DNA of 64,000 nucleotides from Pyrocephalus nanus (lineage: Eukaryota > Chordata > Aves > Passeriformes > Tyrannidae), in contig CM076269.1 in NCBI GenBank assembly GCA_038380795.1, positions 1,240,001-1,304,000 of the forward strand, read 5' to 3'. Each line of letters opens with the position of its first letter. The first letter of the stretch is position 1. Shown here one piece after another: positions 47,343-59,500 of this stretch. The notes beneath the pieces are model-generated. The model made no database searches. It saw only the letters and a list, made by a program, of their open reading frames with translations, and was not told the DNA's origin. The position numbers and the translations under genes are program-made.

Positions 47343-50300
47343 CTTTCCTTTAAAAACTGAATAAAAAGTAGTAAGATTTGTACGAATATGACCTGGTGGA
47401 TAATGCAGCAGCGTGGGGAAGAGTCTGACTCCGATGCCTGCTGTGTTGTAACATGAAGACCACGTTGCTCTGTGCTCCTTGGGACAGGCTCATCCTGAGA
47501 GTGTTTGACACCACCAGCCAGCTGAGCCTCCAGCCCCACCTGGGAAGGAGGACAAAGTGACAATATTTAGGTCTCAAGCCACTGCAAGCCCTCTGCTCCA
47601 GCTGCACAGAGACAGCTTCACTGCTCTCAGGGGCAGAGTTTCAGGGGTAGAGCTGCTGGCCAGCTTTTGGTGACAGCTGTGCCAACATCCCCACCAAAGG
47701 AACCCTCACCTCACCCTGTTTTGCAGCAGGGGTGGGTCACACCCAGCAAAAAGCACTTGGAAAATGAATATATTCATGTGAGACCCTTTTAGGCAGGTGA
47801 ATACCAGTCCAAGTCAGGAAACAGAGGCAGAGGATCATGCTCTGTGTTCAGTGAGTGTCGCTTATGAAAGATTTTCGGTGATGGATGTTAGGTAGTCCAT
47901 CCTAATAAACTGATTTCTTGTTTACTTCTGATGGATTCAACCAAGATTGGAAGTGAGTTGAAATATTTCCACTGCTTTATGTCCTCTTCCGAAAGACAGT
48001 TTAAGAAAAATTTATTGAAGTACCAAAGCTGAAAAAAAAAAAAAATAGATTTAATGGCTTTCAAACTGCAATGGAGTAGAAAACCTAACTCATTGTTACT
48101 ATATCCAAAGCATTTTAAAAGTACAAGCAAGGAATGCATCTCTATCATCTGAGTTTAATACAAAATCATGTTCCTCTCCTGTCACACACAGGATTTGTTA
48201 TAGATTTTATCTGCAATAAAAGCTATGTCAGTAGTGCCACATAATACATTTGTAAAGGTTAGAGATATTTTAACCCACATCTGTGAGCAGAATTTTAATG
48301 ACAAGCATATCCTCTGAAGCAGGACCAAGAGAGGGAAAACTCTTCTGTAGATATTAATGCAAATCAGTGTAGAACAATGCCCACGCAACGTTACAGTGGG
48401 GTCACTGTGAACCACGTCCTTGAAATTACAAATCTGTGACATCAGTAAAAATATATTATTATGAATTCTGCCAATCTCCTGTCCTTGTCAGGGGTTTCTG
48501 GTTTTTTTTTTTTTTTGCAATCCGGAGAGATTAAACCATTTTATTGCTTAAACTGTCACGAAGACCTGCAAAACAGAGCAGCAGAATTACTTTAATGACT
48601 TTTCTTTTTGAAATATGCATTCTTACAAACCCTGCATAATGAACAGCAAATCCACAGATGTATCGTTTCTGTCCATTTTTAGTTCGTTTTCAAAAAGTTC
48701 ATTTATTTCCACCTTGAGCTCTGCTAATTAGGGGGAAAATGAGGGAAGCAAACACCCCACCAACAGCACTTTATTCACATCCAAGGGCTTGGGGGATCAA
48801 GTTTTACCTTTGAAACTGCAGAGCGTTTAACAGGGGAAATTAAAGTTTTGCTACTGAAAGGTGAGGCTTCCTCTTCAGTCATCCTCTCCACCTGCAAAAC
48901 TTTTCCATGGGACTGCAGCACCTGATTTAGCTGTGCTGGATTCTTTGAGTTGGTTTGGGATGGCCCAGTTTCTGCAAGAGGCAGCCCAGCAGTGCCTTCT
49001 CAGGAGAGAAAACACCCGTGGCTTCAACGAGCAAGAATTTTATCACATGGGCTCCACTGAGAAGGTGGAATTCATCACTTGAGCTTGTTCCACTCAGGTA
49101 GGGCGAGAGATACAACTTCCCACGCTTCAGAAAAGGTTACACACCCAAAATAAACTCTTGGATTATGAATCCATGACCGTAGCTGCTCGTGCTACTTACG
49201 GCTTATTTTGGCATCTGATTGTCTTTATTGGAACTGCAAGGACTCGTTTGGGGGAAATGATAATTTAATTAGTGGGCTCCAGACACAGTTTCAACTTTTA
49301 CCTTTTCCCCTTAAAACAACAAGTTTCTAGAAAGCAAAGGCAAAAGCCTTGTTTTGATTAACCTTTTATCTTCGAGCTTTAGATCGGTATCAGGACGTTT
49401 GTTTTTTTTTTCTCTTTTGATTCACAATCGATTTTAGAAAATTATGTTGATATTTGCAGCCTTACTGAACCTCCACGCCACGTTGTGTAATTATCCATAA
49501 GATTTGTGTGGTATGAACCAAAACTGTTTGCTTTCAGAGGACATCTGCTATAAATAAAAAGATATCATAAATTTTCCAGGACAGCGATCACCTCCCCAGT
49601 TGTTGCAGAGGCAGAAAGTCTTGGCTTCCCAGAGCAGGTTCCTTTTCAGCCTCCTGTCAGGGAGGTCAGCAGCATTTCACTTCTGTGCTTTTCCTGGGTA
49701 CCCTCCCCCCCTTTAATGAAATTAGGAGGTAATGCTTTCGACGCCTGCACAGATCAGCTTTCACTCTGGGGGGAAACATGTGAACGTCATTAGGACACAG
49801 TTTCTCTCTCTCTCTCTTTTCAAAAACCTTTCCTCCACAAACTTTATGAAATCCAAACTCGGGGAGCTCATTCCGATGCTGTCTTTAATAAAGCAGCATC
49901 TGCTCTCGCTGGTGAATGCAGCATCTGGGACTGCTTGGGTAGGAGCCCTCATCTTCCCGAGCAGGGAGATCTCATCCTGGACACAACACTTACCACAAAG
50001 GTGCCATCTGTGGAGCCTGACTGGGTGTTGGCTCTGTCCTGAGGAGCACTGCCCGAATCTGTTCATCCTTTGCTCTGTAAATTAAAAGAAAGGCATTTTT
50101 AACTACATTGCTGCTGCCACTGAGTTAATAATAAATGCTGCGTGGTGCCATGAGGAAGGCCCTGCAGCTCTCTTGTCTCCTGAGCTGGGGTTGCTGCTGG
50201 TCTCTGTTCATGCCCTCTCTGTCCTGGTGGGCTCCACGAGCTCGTTAAGAGCCCAGTGAATTAGGAGGGAGCTGATGACTTGCTCACCTCAGAGAGGCAG

Positions 50301-52980
50301 GAATGATGTTCTTGCATTCTTTGGAAAGTTCACGGGCAGCATCCACTGGGGATCTCCGTGTGCCTTTCCTGCAGGAGGCTCTCCAACATCTGGGCTGTGG
50401 TAGCCTTGGCATTTTTCTGGTGTATTTACCCTCTGCTATGAGAAGAGCCAAAGGTGCTTTTCAAGCCAGGCAGGATGTGGAGGCTCCTTCTCTGGCAAGA
50501 TAACCCCGTGTGGTTTTGCAGCTGCCTGAGACTGGAGTAAGTGCTTTTGATGAATGAGTCCAAATGACACGTCTGGGGCTGAAATAAGGTGCTAGTCACA
50601 GGATTCTGAAACAGCAGCCATGGTAAGTGCTCGAAATGGAGCTTTTCTCTAGTGAATTTGTGTTGTGTGGGCTGGTTACGATTCTGAGTTGTTGCTTTTG
50701 CTGTCAAATTCCCTTATGGCTGTTGGTTAATGACATTAAAGGAGCTTAGAAACTGCACCAGCAACCCAAGCTGCCACCAGTCGTGAATCAATCTGCACCC
50801 CAAAATGAGTGCAAGAGCACTTCAGCTTTAGAGTGAAATTTGGGGTTCTTATAGAGATGCATGATGACCAGAGTGGGAAGGTAAGGAAAACCCCACTGTG
50901 CTGGAACTGTGGTATCTCACTGGGAGATGATAGCACAGAAAGAACAGCATCCCATGTGGCAATGAACAGGCAACATATTTTTATTCTGCATCACCTTTTT
51001 ATTCTATGGTACCTTATTTATACTTTGCTACAAAAGGAGCTGTAAAATCACATTTAAAAAGGGTTTTTTAAAATTTTTTTTATGGCATACAGGAAGATGC
51101 ACTCTTAATAGCACCTCCCTAATGAGAATTTAGGATCTCTGATATCTGGTTTGTAAGGTACAGCTGTGGAGGACACTTGGGAAGAACTAGATAAGATAAA
51201 ATGGATATGGTTTAATTAGGCTGTAACTTTATTTACTATCCCATTTTGGACCTACTGATAAAGGAGTGCAAATGTTAATACTTTGTTTAATTATTTTCAT
51301 TAGTTAAAGCCTGTTGTGTGTCCTCTGTTGTTCCACAACATTCTCCTGGACTGGAGGAATTGGGAGGCATGAAGAAATGGAGGGAATTCTGGAGAATTTT
51401 GGGATTCCCAGATGCTGGAACCCCACTAAGAAGAGCTGCACAGGGGGTGAGGAGGCTGGAGGACAAGGACAGCTGCATACTTTCCATATGAGACAAACCC
51501 CATTTCCAGTCTGTGAAAAATATGTGTTTTCTATTGCATATCAGGTCCAAAATTCTCTGTAAATATTTGTTTTCCTTTTAATTTTTTCTTCAGATGAAAC
51601 TCGTTTGAGATTTATTGCACACTTCTCTAGCAATAATGCTTTTAAATCAAACATTCTAATTTAATATCTCTTTGTCCAAATATATAATTTTAAGCACATT
51701 CTTTTCAGTCTGAACTGTAAACAAAATTGAAAAAGAACTTTTTGGGTTAGACTGTAGAATTATACCAGTTTAGAGACCCTGGCAAATTCTTAATTGTGCA
51801 AATTTATGGCCTGATCTTGGAAGGCCTGATTTCTTGTATACTCAGTGTTCAAATTATTGACATATTTGTATGTATTTTTCTAGAATGCAGGGCTTATAAC
51901 ATTCACAGGCTTGGTGAGGCAGCCTCTAAAGAATCCACAATAAAATATAAGGGCTACAAAAAAGGGGTTTAATTGGTCCTTTTTAAAAACTCTTTAGGCC
52001 TAGGCACTCTCATTTAATGAAGTCACTGTTTGTGAGCCATTTTTTAGGAAAAAAATTAAAAAGAAATGAGAATATAATGGCAATGGAGAAGCAGTTTCTA
52101 ACTGGATGCTGCAAGTTGTCTCTCAACCAACACAAACCTTGCTAATCTTGAATCTTTGCCACCAGTCAGACCAGCAGAGGTTTCAGCAGTAGAAGGGTCA
52201 GTAAAAGCAAAGATATGAGCATTCAGAGGCACAACTGGGAATTCACCATGAAATACAACATTGCTGGCTGCTGACAGTGACTGTCCAGCATGCAGTGTCC
52301 CACCTGTACTTCTGAGTTTATCAAATATTATTCCCTTTAATTTTTAAATATGCATTTCTCTGCTCGGGTTTTGTGATGTTGGTTTGGGATTTTTGGGGTT
52401 TTTATGGTAACTTTTAAATATCTATATATAAAATGGTAAGAGTGTATCTTAAAGAGTGCTGTGCACTTTTTTCCTCCAGATTTTGTTCCCTAATGGCATA
52501 GGTGCTTTAGGATCAGCAAACCCCAGTAAAACTCTTGTTCTCAGGAGACTTGCCTTGCCTGATGTTTTAAGCTGATAACCCATTCAGTCAGTGGCTGTGA
52601 CATCCCAATAAAGCATTTCTTTCAGCTATTTTATGTATTTCACAGACCCTTATGCTTAAAAATGCTGTTATTCTGAGTTATATTGTGATTATCTGACAAT
52701 AAAATGTGTTGTTTTCTGTAACTGATTTTCCATTATAATACTTCTCAGCTTTTAGCACAGTGGAGCTGTTTAGGAGAAAAGGAGAAAATTCTGCCCCTAA
52801 CTGCTTGAATTTCAAGGAGAACCAAGCACTGATCTCGAGCATCTGGCCAGTGTTAACATCAGTAAAACTTTTACACCAATTGCTTTCACCTAACCTGTGC
52901 TCTACGTGTTTGAGAAGTGTTTTGAACAGTTGTTTTTTTGGTTTTTTTTGGGTTTTTTTAAAAATTTTTAATGTATTGGT
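47343..52980. other. Non-coding stretch, no gene recognised
   Basis: No recognised gene. T runs lie near 48500 and a CT microsatellite at 49802-49818. An AT-rich block with CpGs and homeodomain cores (49240-49580) is listed separately. Frames of up to 117 codons on both strands around 49.7-50.1 kb show no domain. Confidence 0.5.
49240..49580. promoter_or_regulatory. AT-rich block with homeodomain-type cores and isolated CpGs, possible enhancer
   Basis: GATAATTTAATTAG, AATCGATTTTAGAAAATTAT, GTAATTATCCATAAGATT and CTATAAATAAAAAG occur within 340 bp, with CpGs (TATCTTCGAGC, GATCGGTATC, CCACGCCACGTTG) unusual for such AT-rich sequence. This mixture is often seen in conserved developmental enhancers. 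Conservation is not testable here. Confidence 0.2.
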
Positions 52981-53060
52981 ACTTAACCTTTTTATCTTCC
53001 TCACCTGTAATATGGCTCTAATTATAGTAGTTAAAGGTGAAGAAACAATTAGAAATGTGG
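52981..53060 (+). mobile_element. MIR/L2-like ancient retroposon remnant
   Basis: ACTTAACCTTTTTATCTTCC, TCACCTGTAATATGGC and TCTAATTATAGTAG align in order with the MIR/L2 3' pattern 'acttaacctctc...tttcctcatctgtaaaatggggataataatagta'. Good match for an old element; subfamily uncertain. Confidence 0.5.
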
Positions 53061-54690
53061 AAACACGAATCCAACTTAATTTTACATAAATCTAAGCCAG
53101 AAACTTAGGACAAAAATAGATTTTTTTTTTTCAATAGGGGAAAAAAAAGTTATTTTTGGTTCCAGGGTGATATACAATATTCTAATCTGGCTCAATGGTT
53201 TATGGATATTCAACCTTAAGGCTGTAGCTGGTCAGCTACTCAAAAAATGACTTGGAATAAATAGTTTTGCTTCCTAGTTGGATTTCTTCCTTACAAAGGT
53301 TCTGCCCTTCCAAGAGAGTGGTCCCTGGCTGATACAGAAACAGAAAATGGAGTGCACCATGTATAACAAACACCCTGACTACAAACCAGCATCTTAGCAG
53401 GCAATTCTGTACATAAATAATAATTTCGAAAAGAATGTTTTTAATAAGACAGGGTGTTTTGTGGATCCCTGCACTAGGAACTCTGCAATAATTCATGCCC
53501 AGGCTGCCTGGGGAAAGAGTGCCAGACTCCAGGACAAATGGTGGTGAGGACAGCCCCAGCAGCAAGCAAGGGGAGGGTTTGGTCATCAGTCAAAACCTGG
53601 AAAGGAGACTTAGGTAAGGTTTAGGGTCCAATAATGCTTAAACCCTGCTGTGATTTCTGGTCTTATAAGTCCCCTCAAAAAATCACTTTATTTATTTATT
53701 TTTTATAAACCTGGGTGGAACATCTTTAGGTATGTACAGATATGCACACTGCACATGCTTTGGAGAGCTGTGGTGAATGGGGAATCTCTACAACCACCAT
53801 CAGAAACCAGAAACTTCAAGCTCCTGAGCACTTTATTTCCACACATCAGGAGCTTTACAAGCCACAGCTGCCACCACGAGTGAGTCACCAGATTTTCTGG
53901 AATTAGTGCACATCTTCTGTTCTTGATAACTGTGTGTCACAACAAATAATGCAAACAGCAAATAAAGCAAGGCCAGCTTCATCAGCAGGGAGAATAAAAG
54001 ATAGCAGAAGGCTTTGAATTTTAGCAGGGCATTCAGCATTCCAGGCTGTACTCCCAGCATTTTCCTTCAGCAGTTTCTTTGCCAATAATTGTTTAATATG
54101 TATTCAACAAGTCCTCCAACATCTCTTTAAAGGGAAAAAGTCATGAACAGCTCATTCAAGGAACACAAACAAATGCTCATGCCTAGGAGTTGTTTCCCTC
54201 TTACCTTGAATTTGAAGGGTTGGGTTACAGACTTTGTATTTCCCAAGGTATTCCTCATCCTTATCCTGGGGACTCAGTGAATGTGTCCTGGCATTTCTTC
54301 TGGTGAGCCAAGAAAACGTTCTGACCTGAAATAATAACTTGTGAGTGTGTTTGTGCTGTGCCCCACCCGAGCTACTGAGACACAGTTCTCAGTTATTCAC
54401 TGAGATTTTGCCAAGAGTACCCAAATCATTAAATGGGCTTTTTTTTTTGGCTGGGCATATCTGGGGAAGCCCAAGTTTTTTTCTCAGTGTCTAGTGTAAG
54501 ATTACTCCTGTTGGCTTAGCTCTTGATTTTTTGCCTAACTAATTCCATCTGAACAGTGCAGTGAAAAGCTGAACATTTAAATCTTGTTTTGAGATCTTAT
54601 TCTACGTGTTAGGCATGTTAAAATTCAGAGTTCCTAGACCTTACAGAGGCAACAAAGCTTTAAAGAATGTGACTTTTTGTCTGCTGGAGT
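53061..54690. other. Non-coding stretch, no gene recognised
   Basis: Short conflicting frames and A or T runs. Nothing recognised. Confidence 0.5.
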
Positions 54691-54693
54691 CCA

Positions 54694-54830
54694 AGTCTCC
54701 CCTCTACAAAATGAAATATTCCTTTTTCCTACCTCGCTGAGGTGGGTATTACAGTTGTCTCCTGATGAATGAAATCTTGGCTCTGTTAAAATCAATGTAA
54801 AAACTCAGTCCAATTTAGCCAGATTTAATC
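54694..54830 (+). mobile_element. Ancient amniote MIR/L3-type remnant
   Basis: TCTCCCCTCTACAAAATGAA followed by CCTACCTCGCTGAGG and GGTGGGTATTACAG resembles the MIR-type 'ctgtaaaatggggataat...cctacctcatagggttg'. ATGAAATCTTGGCTCTGTTA and AATCAATGTAAAAACTCAG downstream resemble the 'gaaatcctggc...tcaatggcaaaactc' sequence common in old sauropsid repeats. Two adjacent matches raise confidence. Confidence 0.45.
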
Positions 54831-55307
54831 TCATATTTTGGATGCCCTTCCTGCTGCCCTGAGTGAACTGGGACAAACCCTGAGTGTTCAGCAAGTGCTG
54901 TAAAATACAACCTCGTGCACCCCCCCGTGACTCTCCCTGTGTCGCTTCCTTTCACCCTCTTTCCTCCCCACACACAGACATTTGATGTGTCCATAATTTT
55001 CTTGATGATTTTCATTCCTTCCTTTAATATTGCAAACATATTTGCTGGCTTTCTGCCTGGTCTCTTGGACTCCTCTGACAGTGTGTGCTTTCATTTGTTT
55101 ACCATCCTCTCTGACTTTGCTTCACATCCCTTCCTATATTCTGTAAAACTTCACCCTTGACTTCTCTCTTCCTTTGGCAGAACTAAAACCCAAAAACCTC
55201 CTTGGATGAACGTGGTTGGTGTTTCCAGCTGTAGTGTGTCTCATTTGGAAGTTTTTTCCTTGCATTTGCAATATCTTCATCTGCTCTGAAGCATAATAGA
55301 GTTGCAA

Positions 55308-55370
55308 TTTCTATACTGCTTTTACCATCAAGCAGGCAGTTCAAAGCCCTTCATAAAATGGGGAAGGGGG
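55308..55370. mobile_element. Possible L3/CR1-type ancient remnant
   Basis: TTTCTATACTGCTTTTACCA, then CAGTTCAAAGCCCTTCATAA and AATGGGG, resemble the 'atacagcgcttttcatc...ctcaaagcgctttacaaa' pattern of old L3-type elements. Short; orientation uncertain. Confidence 0.3.
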
Positions 55371-56546
55371 AAGCTAAACCTGAATAGTCGATGCAAATGG
55401 AAAAGTTTTCAGGCTAGATTTAAACTGAGATAGCAGAAGGGCATTCTACAGATTATCATGTGTCTCTCTTTACTCTCAGTGCTCCCTGCTTGATTATTTT
55501 CTATTAAACATCACACTAAGTGATCTTTCTATTCTTTTGTATCTTTTATGTTGCTAATTGCTGCACACACAGTTGAGGGAAGTTGTGGGGTGGTTTTTTT
55601 TTTTTTGTCCTGTAGGCTTTCACACTTACATTTTTGAGCCTTTGCTGTTATTTTTTCACATGGGCCAAACTGAATCTTCATCAGATGGTTGCCTGGACAC
55701 TCCACTTTAGCATCACATGTCGGTCTCCAGGGCAGCTTCACTCCCTGGCAGAAACTCAGCTACTATTCACTCTCAGGAATGTTAATTTACCACAAATTGT
55801 ACCTCATTTCTTGAAAGTGATTTGCCTATAATAGACAGTCCCTGGAGAATTAGAAGAGACCTTTCTTTTCTTTTTCTATTTTTTTTTTTTTCAAGCTGAG
55901 GTTGTCTGACACCACCAGGATTTGCAGTGCTGGCTTGAAGCTGCTCAAATAATGCAAACTCAGTCTGATTTGCCTAATATCATGATGAGAGGCATTATTA
56001 AAGCTTGACATGGACAGGGGGTTGTAGAAAACACTTTGATTCCATAACCCAGAGACTTTCATAGGCATGCTGTGGCACTGTAAGACTTTTTCCTCCTGTG
56101 ATTATCTCTCTTTAATGTAACCTTATTGTAGTGGAACTCTCAGTGTCTAATTTCCCACAGTATTACATCATTCTATTATGAGGAATCCTCCTTATTGTCA
56201 TTCCTAGAATCAGGATTATGCAGAAAGGCTAATGAATACTTAAGGATTAATCATTACCACAGCCAAGGACTGAGCTCTGGGAGAGGAAGAAGTATGAAAA
56301 CATCCACCATTTATCATTCCAGAGGGATTCAGGAGGCAATTCTTTACCCAGAATAAAGTGCAAATGAAAAAAAACCACAACCAAACAGATGGTAATAACA
56401 TAAGTTTATTTTTACATATTTCTTTTTTAAAAAATTAACCTCCAAGTTCCCAGCTTCTAGTCTGCCACTGATAAGATACACTGGCCACAATGACCAATAC
56501 ACGTGCCCTGAGGGACAGAAATGTCAGAGACCTCTGTGCCATGCAT
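55371..56546. other. Non-coding stretch, no gene recognised
   Basis: T runs (55595-55606, 55878-55892) and short frames only. Confidence 0.5.
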
Positions 56547-56590
56547 GAGATATATATATATATATAGATATATAGATATATATATATCTC
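56547..56590. repeat. TA-rich near-perfect inverted repeat
   Basis: GAGATATATATATATA on the left is mirrored by TATATATATATCTC on the right around TAGATATATAGA. The segment is a TA microsatellite with AGA interruptions and can form a hairpin or cruciform. Confidence 0.8.
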
Positions 56591-59500
56591 CTGCCTTTAT
56601 CAATTTCTTGCCATCTTCTAACTCAAAGGAGATCATCATAGTAACAGTGAAACTAAAAAAGGAAAATAAAACATATTTAAACTAGAGCACAAAGACTGTT
56701 TCTTTTACAGGAACCATGATACATCTCCCAGACATCTATTCAGAGAGATCTGCTTGTCCCAGGTTTCCAATTTGAGGGTTTTACCCCTTGTTTCAGTGCA
56801 AACTTCTGAGGTATGAAATGGAAATATTTGCTTTAACATACATCATAAAACTAAACTTTTACAGGTTGGTTCCATTAGCCTGTGGCTGAACAGTTACTGC
56901 AATCCCCTCACTTTGTTTTTACGTCATACTTTGCAATGAGTGGGAGGAACTACTAGGTTATATTCCTCTCAAAAGCTTTCCTCAAAAATTCTGTGATTAC
57001 CTATCTCCTCTTTTAGATGGGAAAATCGCTGGAATGCAAAGTAGAGGGCAGAAATACGGATGGGAAGCAAACACAGGGAGAGACCCTTGCAGAATCACTG
57101 ATGTTGTTGTTGGCAGCATCCATCAACACACACTTCCAGGAGCTCTTCCCCCTCTCTCCTCAGCAGTTCCTGCCCGTGGCATCCTGCATGTCAGGCTGCT
57201 TTACATGGAGCCCTTCACGGCTCCTGACTCCGTTTCCAGCCTAAAGCAGCTTCTTCTGGCATAACACTTCCAGTTCCTGCCAGTCAAGTAATATTGATTT
57301 CGAGCTTTTTAAGTGCTGTTGCCGTGCAGCTCTCCGCTCTGCTGAGTCTGCTGTGATTCCCTCCTTAAAGAAATTCCACAGTTCATCAAAGGAACTGTTC
57401 TTCTCAGCTCTCCTTTCCCTCCTGGCAGAGTTGGCTCCTGCTCCTTTCCCCACTGCCAGCACTGCTGGCCCACTCTGTCTCGCTCTGGTGGAGCCATCCT
57501 TCCCTCCTTGGCTGCAGTTGGCCCGTTCCCCTCAGCTCAGATTAAGCTCCCTAACTCTGCCCTTTCTTGCTCTGACACGGTCATTGCCCTGTAATCCTCC
57601 GTGCTTTCCTCCACTCAGCCTGCTCAGCATCTGCACAAAGCTGTCCTGATAATCAGATTGCCTCCATCTGGAGTGTAATCCAGGTATTTGCTAATGATCA
57701 CTGAGGCTGCTGGCTGCTTTCTCCTGGCATGTTTTTGACAGGAAGCTGTCCTGTCCGTCTGCCATGTGAAAAATGTGCAATTCCACATCAATGCCAAAGG
57801 ATCTGTGCAAGAGCGTGTCAGTTTTGGTTTTTTCCTTACAGTAATAATAATAAAAAAATTCCCAAGTATTAAACAAATAAGAAGGTATAATTAATTCATG
57901 AAAGTCCTTTTGGAGAACGTTGGCCCATAATAATCTGTCTTTTTCTATGTATTCATGCCATGCTGTTTCTTAATTCACCTCTTCTGCATTATTAAAAAGT
58001 ATAAATTCATTACTGTGAACATTTATTTTGACTGAAGCATCACCAATTTCAACCAATATGCTTGCATGAATCGGAGCATGATAAGAAACATTTGACTTCA
58101 TAAATCTTTTACTTCTGAATGACTGATGAAAAAAGAAAGGGTCTATAAAACCATAAATACCTTCTCAGTAAATGATGCAGAAATTTATATAAAAAGTAAA
58201 TGATAATTTTGAGATCAGTGAAAAAATTATAAATCCATCTCCTTTACAAAGTCTCTTGTATGAAATATGGGATGGCTTAGGCTATAAAATTTATACTTAC
58301 CAGCAGGAGACTCAATCAACAGCTTCAAACAAGATATTTACAAATGGCAACAGAAGCCAATGTTATAGACAAGCAATCCAGACATTTATATATATCTCCA
58401 GATATTTGTATTTTTATTATCTTTCTCACCCTCATTTAAAATAAACTATTACAACATTAAACACAGTTAAATACTCCTGCTAGAAACTAAAATATTTAGT
58501 TCCAGCACCTTTTCTCAGTGGACTTGCCAGACTCTATTTAGAATTCGTGTATGTGGAGTGTTGCACATCTTCAAACCATAAAGACCATGTCAGGGGCCCT
58601 AAAGGAATAATAAAATATTAATTTGATGGCAAAAATTAAGTGGCTTAAAGAAAGAAGCTGTTGTTTCTCCCATGAGTGGCTTTTAAGACGCCGATGTCTG
58701 GTTTGATCGTGTCTGTTCTCAGCCAAATTAACCACACGTAATGAGACCTAAGTAACCATCTGACTTCAGTCCCTCATGGAAAACCAGCAGCCTTCCCTCT
58801 GCCAGGCCCTCAGCACCAGAAAGGACACTGCCTCTCGCTGGAGCCTTCTGGTTTTGTTAAAAAGGGCCTGTTTCATCCCCCTGAGCTTGCAGAAAAGGCA
58901 TCTCCTGCAAGGAAAGACACTCTGTTTACACCTAAAGAAATACATGGCAGAAGTGTGCACCTTATGTGTGATATCCTCATTCACTGAGAAAACAGAAATA
59001 CCTAACTGACCATGAATAGGGAAGCAAATTAATTAATTATATGCTTGTTAAAATAAATGAATGGTTCTAATGCTCTGCTGCTTCAAGAGAGTTAATTCAA
59101 TTTACAGTGCCTGAGATTCCAGGCTGTGTGTTAGTAGTGGTATTTATATTGTCATCAGGTGTAAATAAGACACCTCTGGATGTACTTTCCTTTCAGTGGC
59201 TGCCAGAACCTGTGATAATATTACACTGAAAATACCAATTCACACAAGGAGTACCACACTATAAACTGGTGTGCAGTTAGCAAACTGACTATGAATTCTG
59301 GTAAGATTTAAAGGTAATACAAAACATGATAATAATTAAATTGTTTTAGCCTGAAAATAATTTGAAGAAAAAGTACTTCTAGATCTGTTTTTGTAGTGCT
59401 TATAGGGGGCAATTTGTCAGTTTGCTCTTTTGATTATTATCATTCAGAGTTCGTTATAGAAAACACGACCCCTGGAAAGGACATTTTTCAAAAGTATCTT

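Noticed and set aside
49732..50085. 117-codon plus frame
   Set aside because: A 101-codon minus frame overlaps it, and no domain or splice context supports either.
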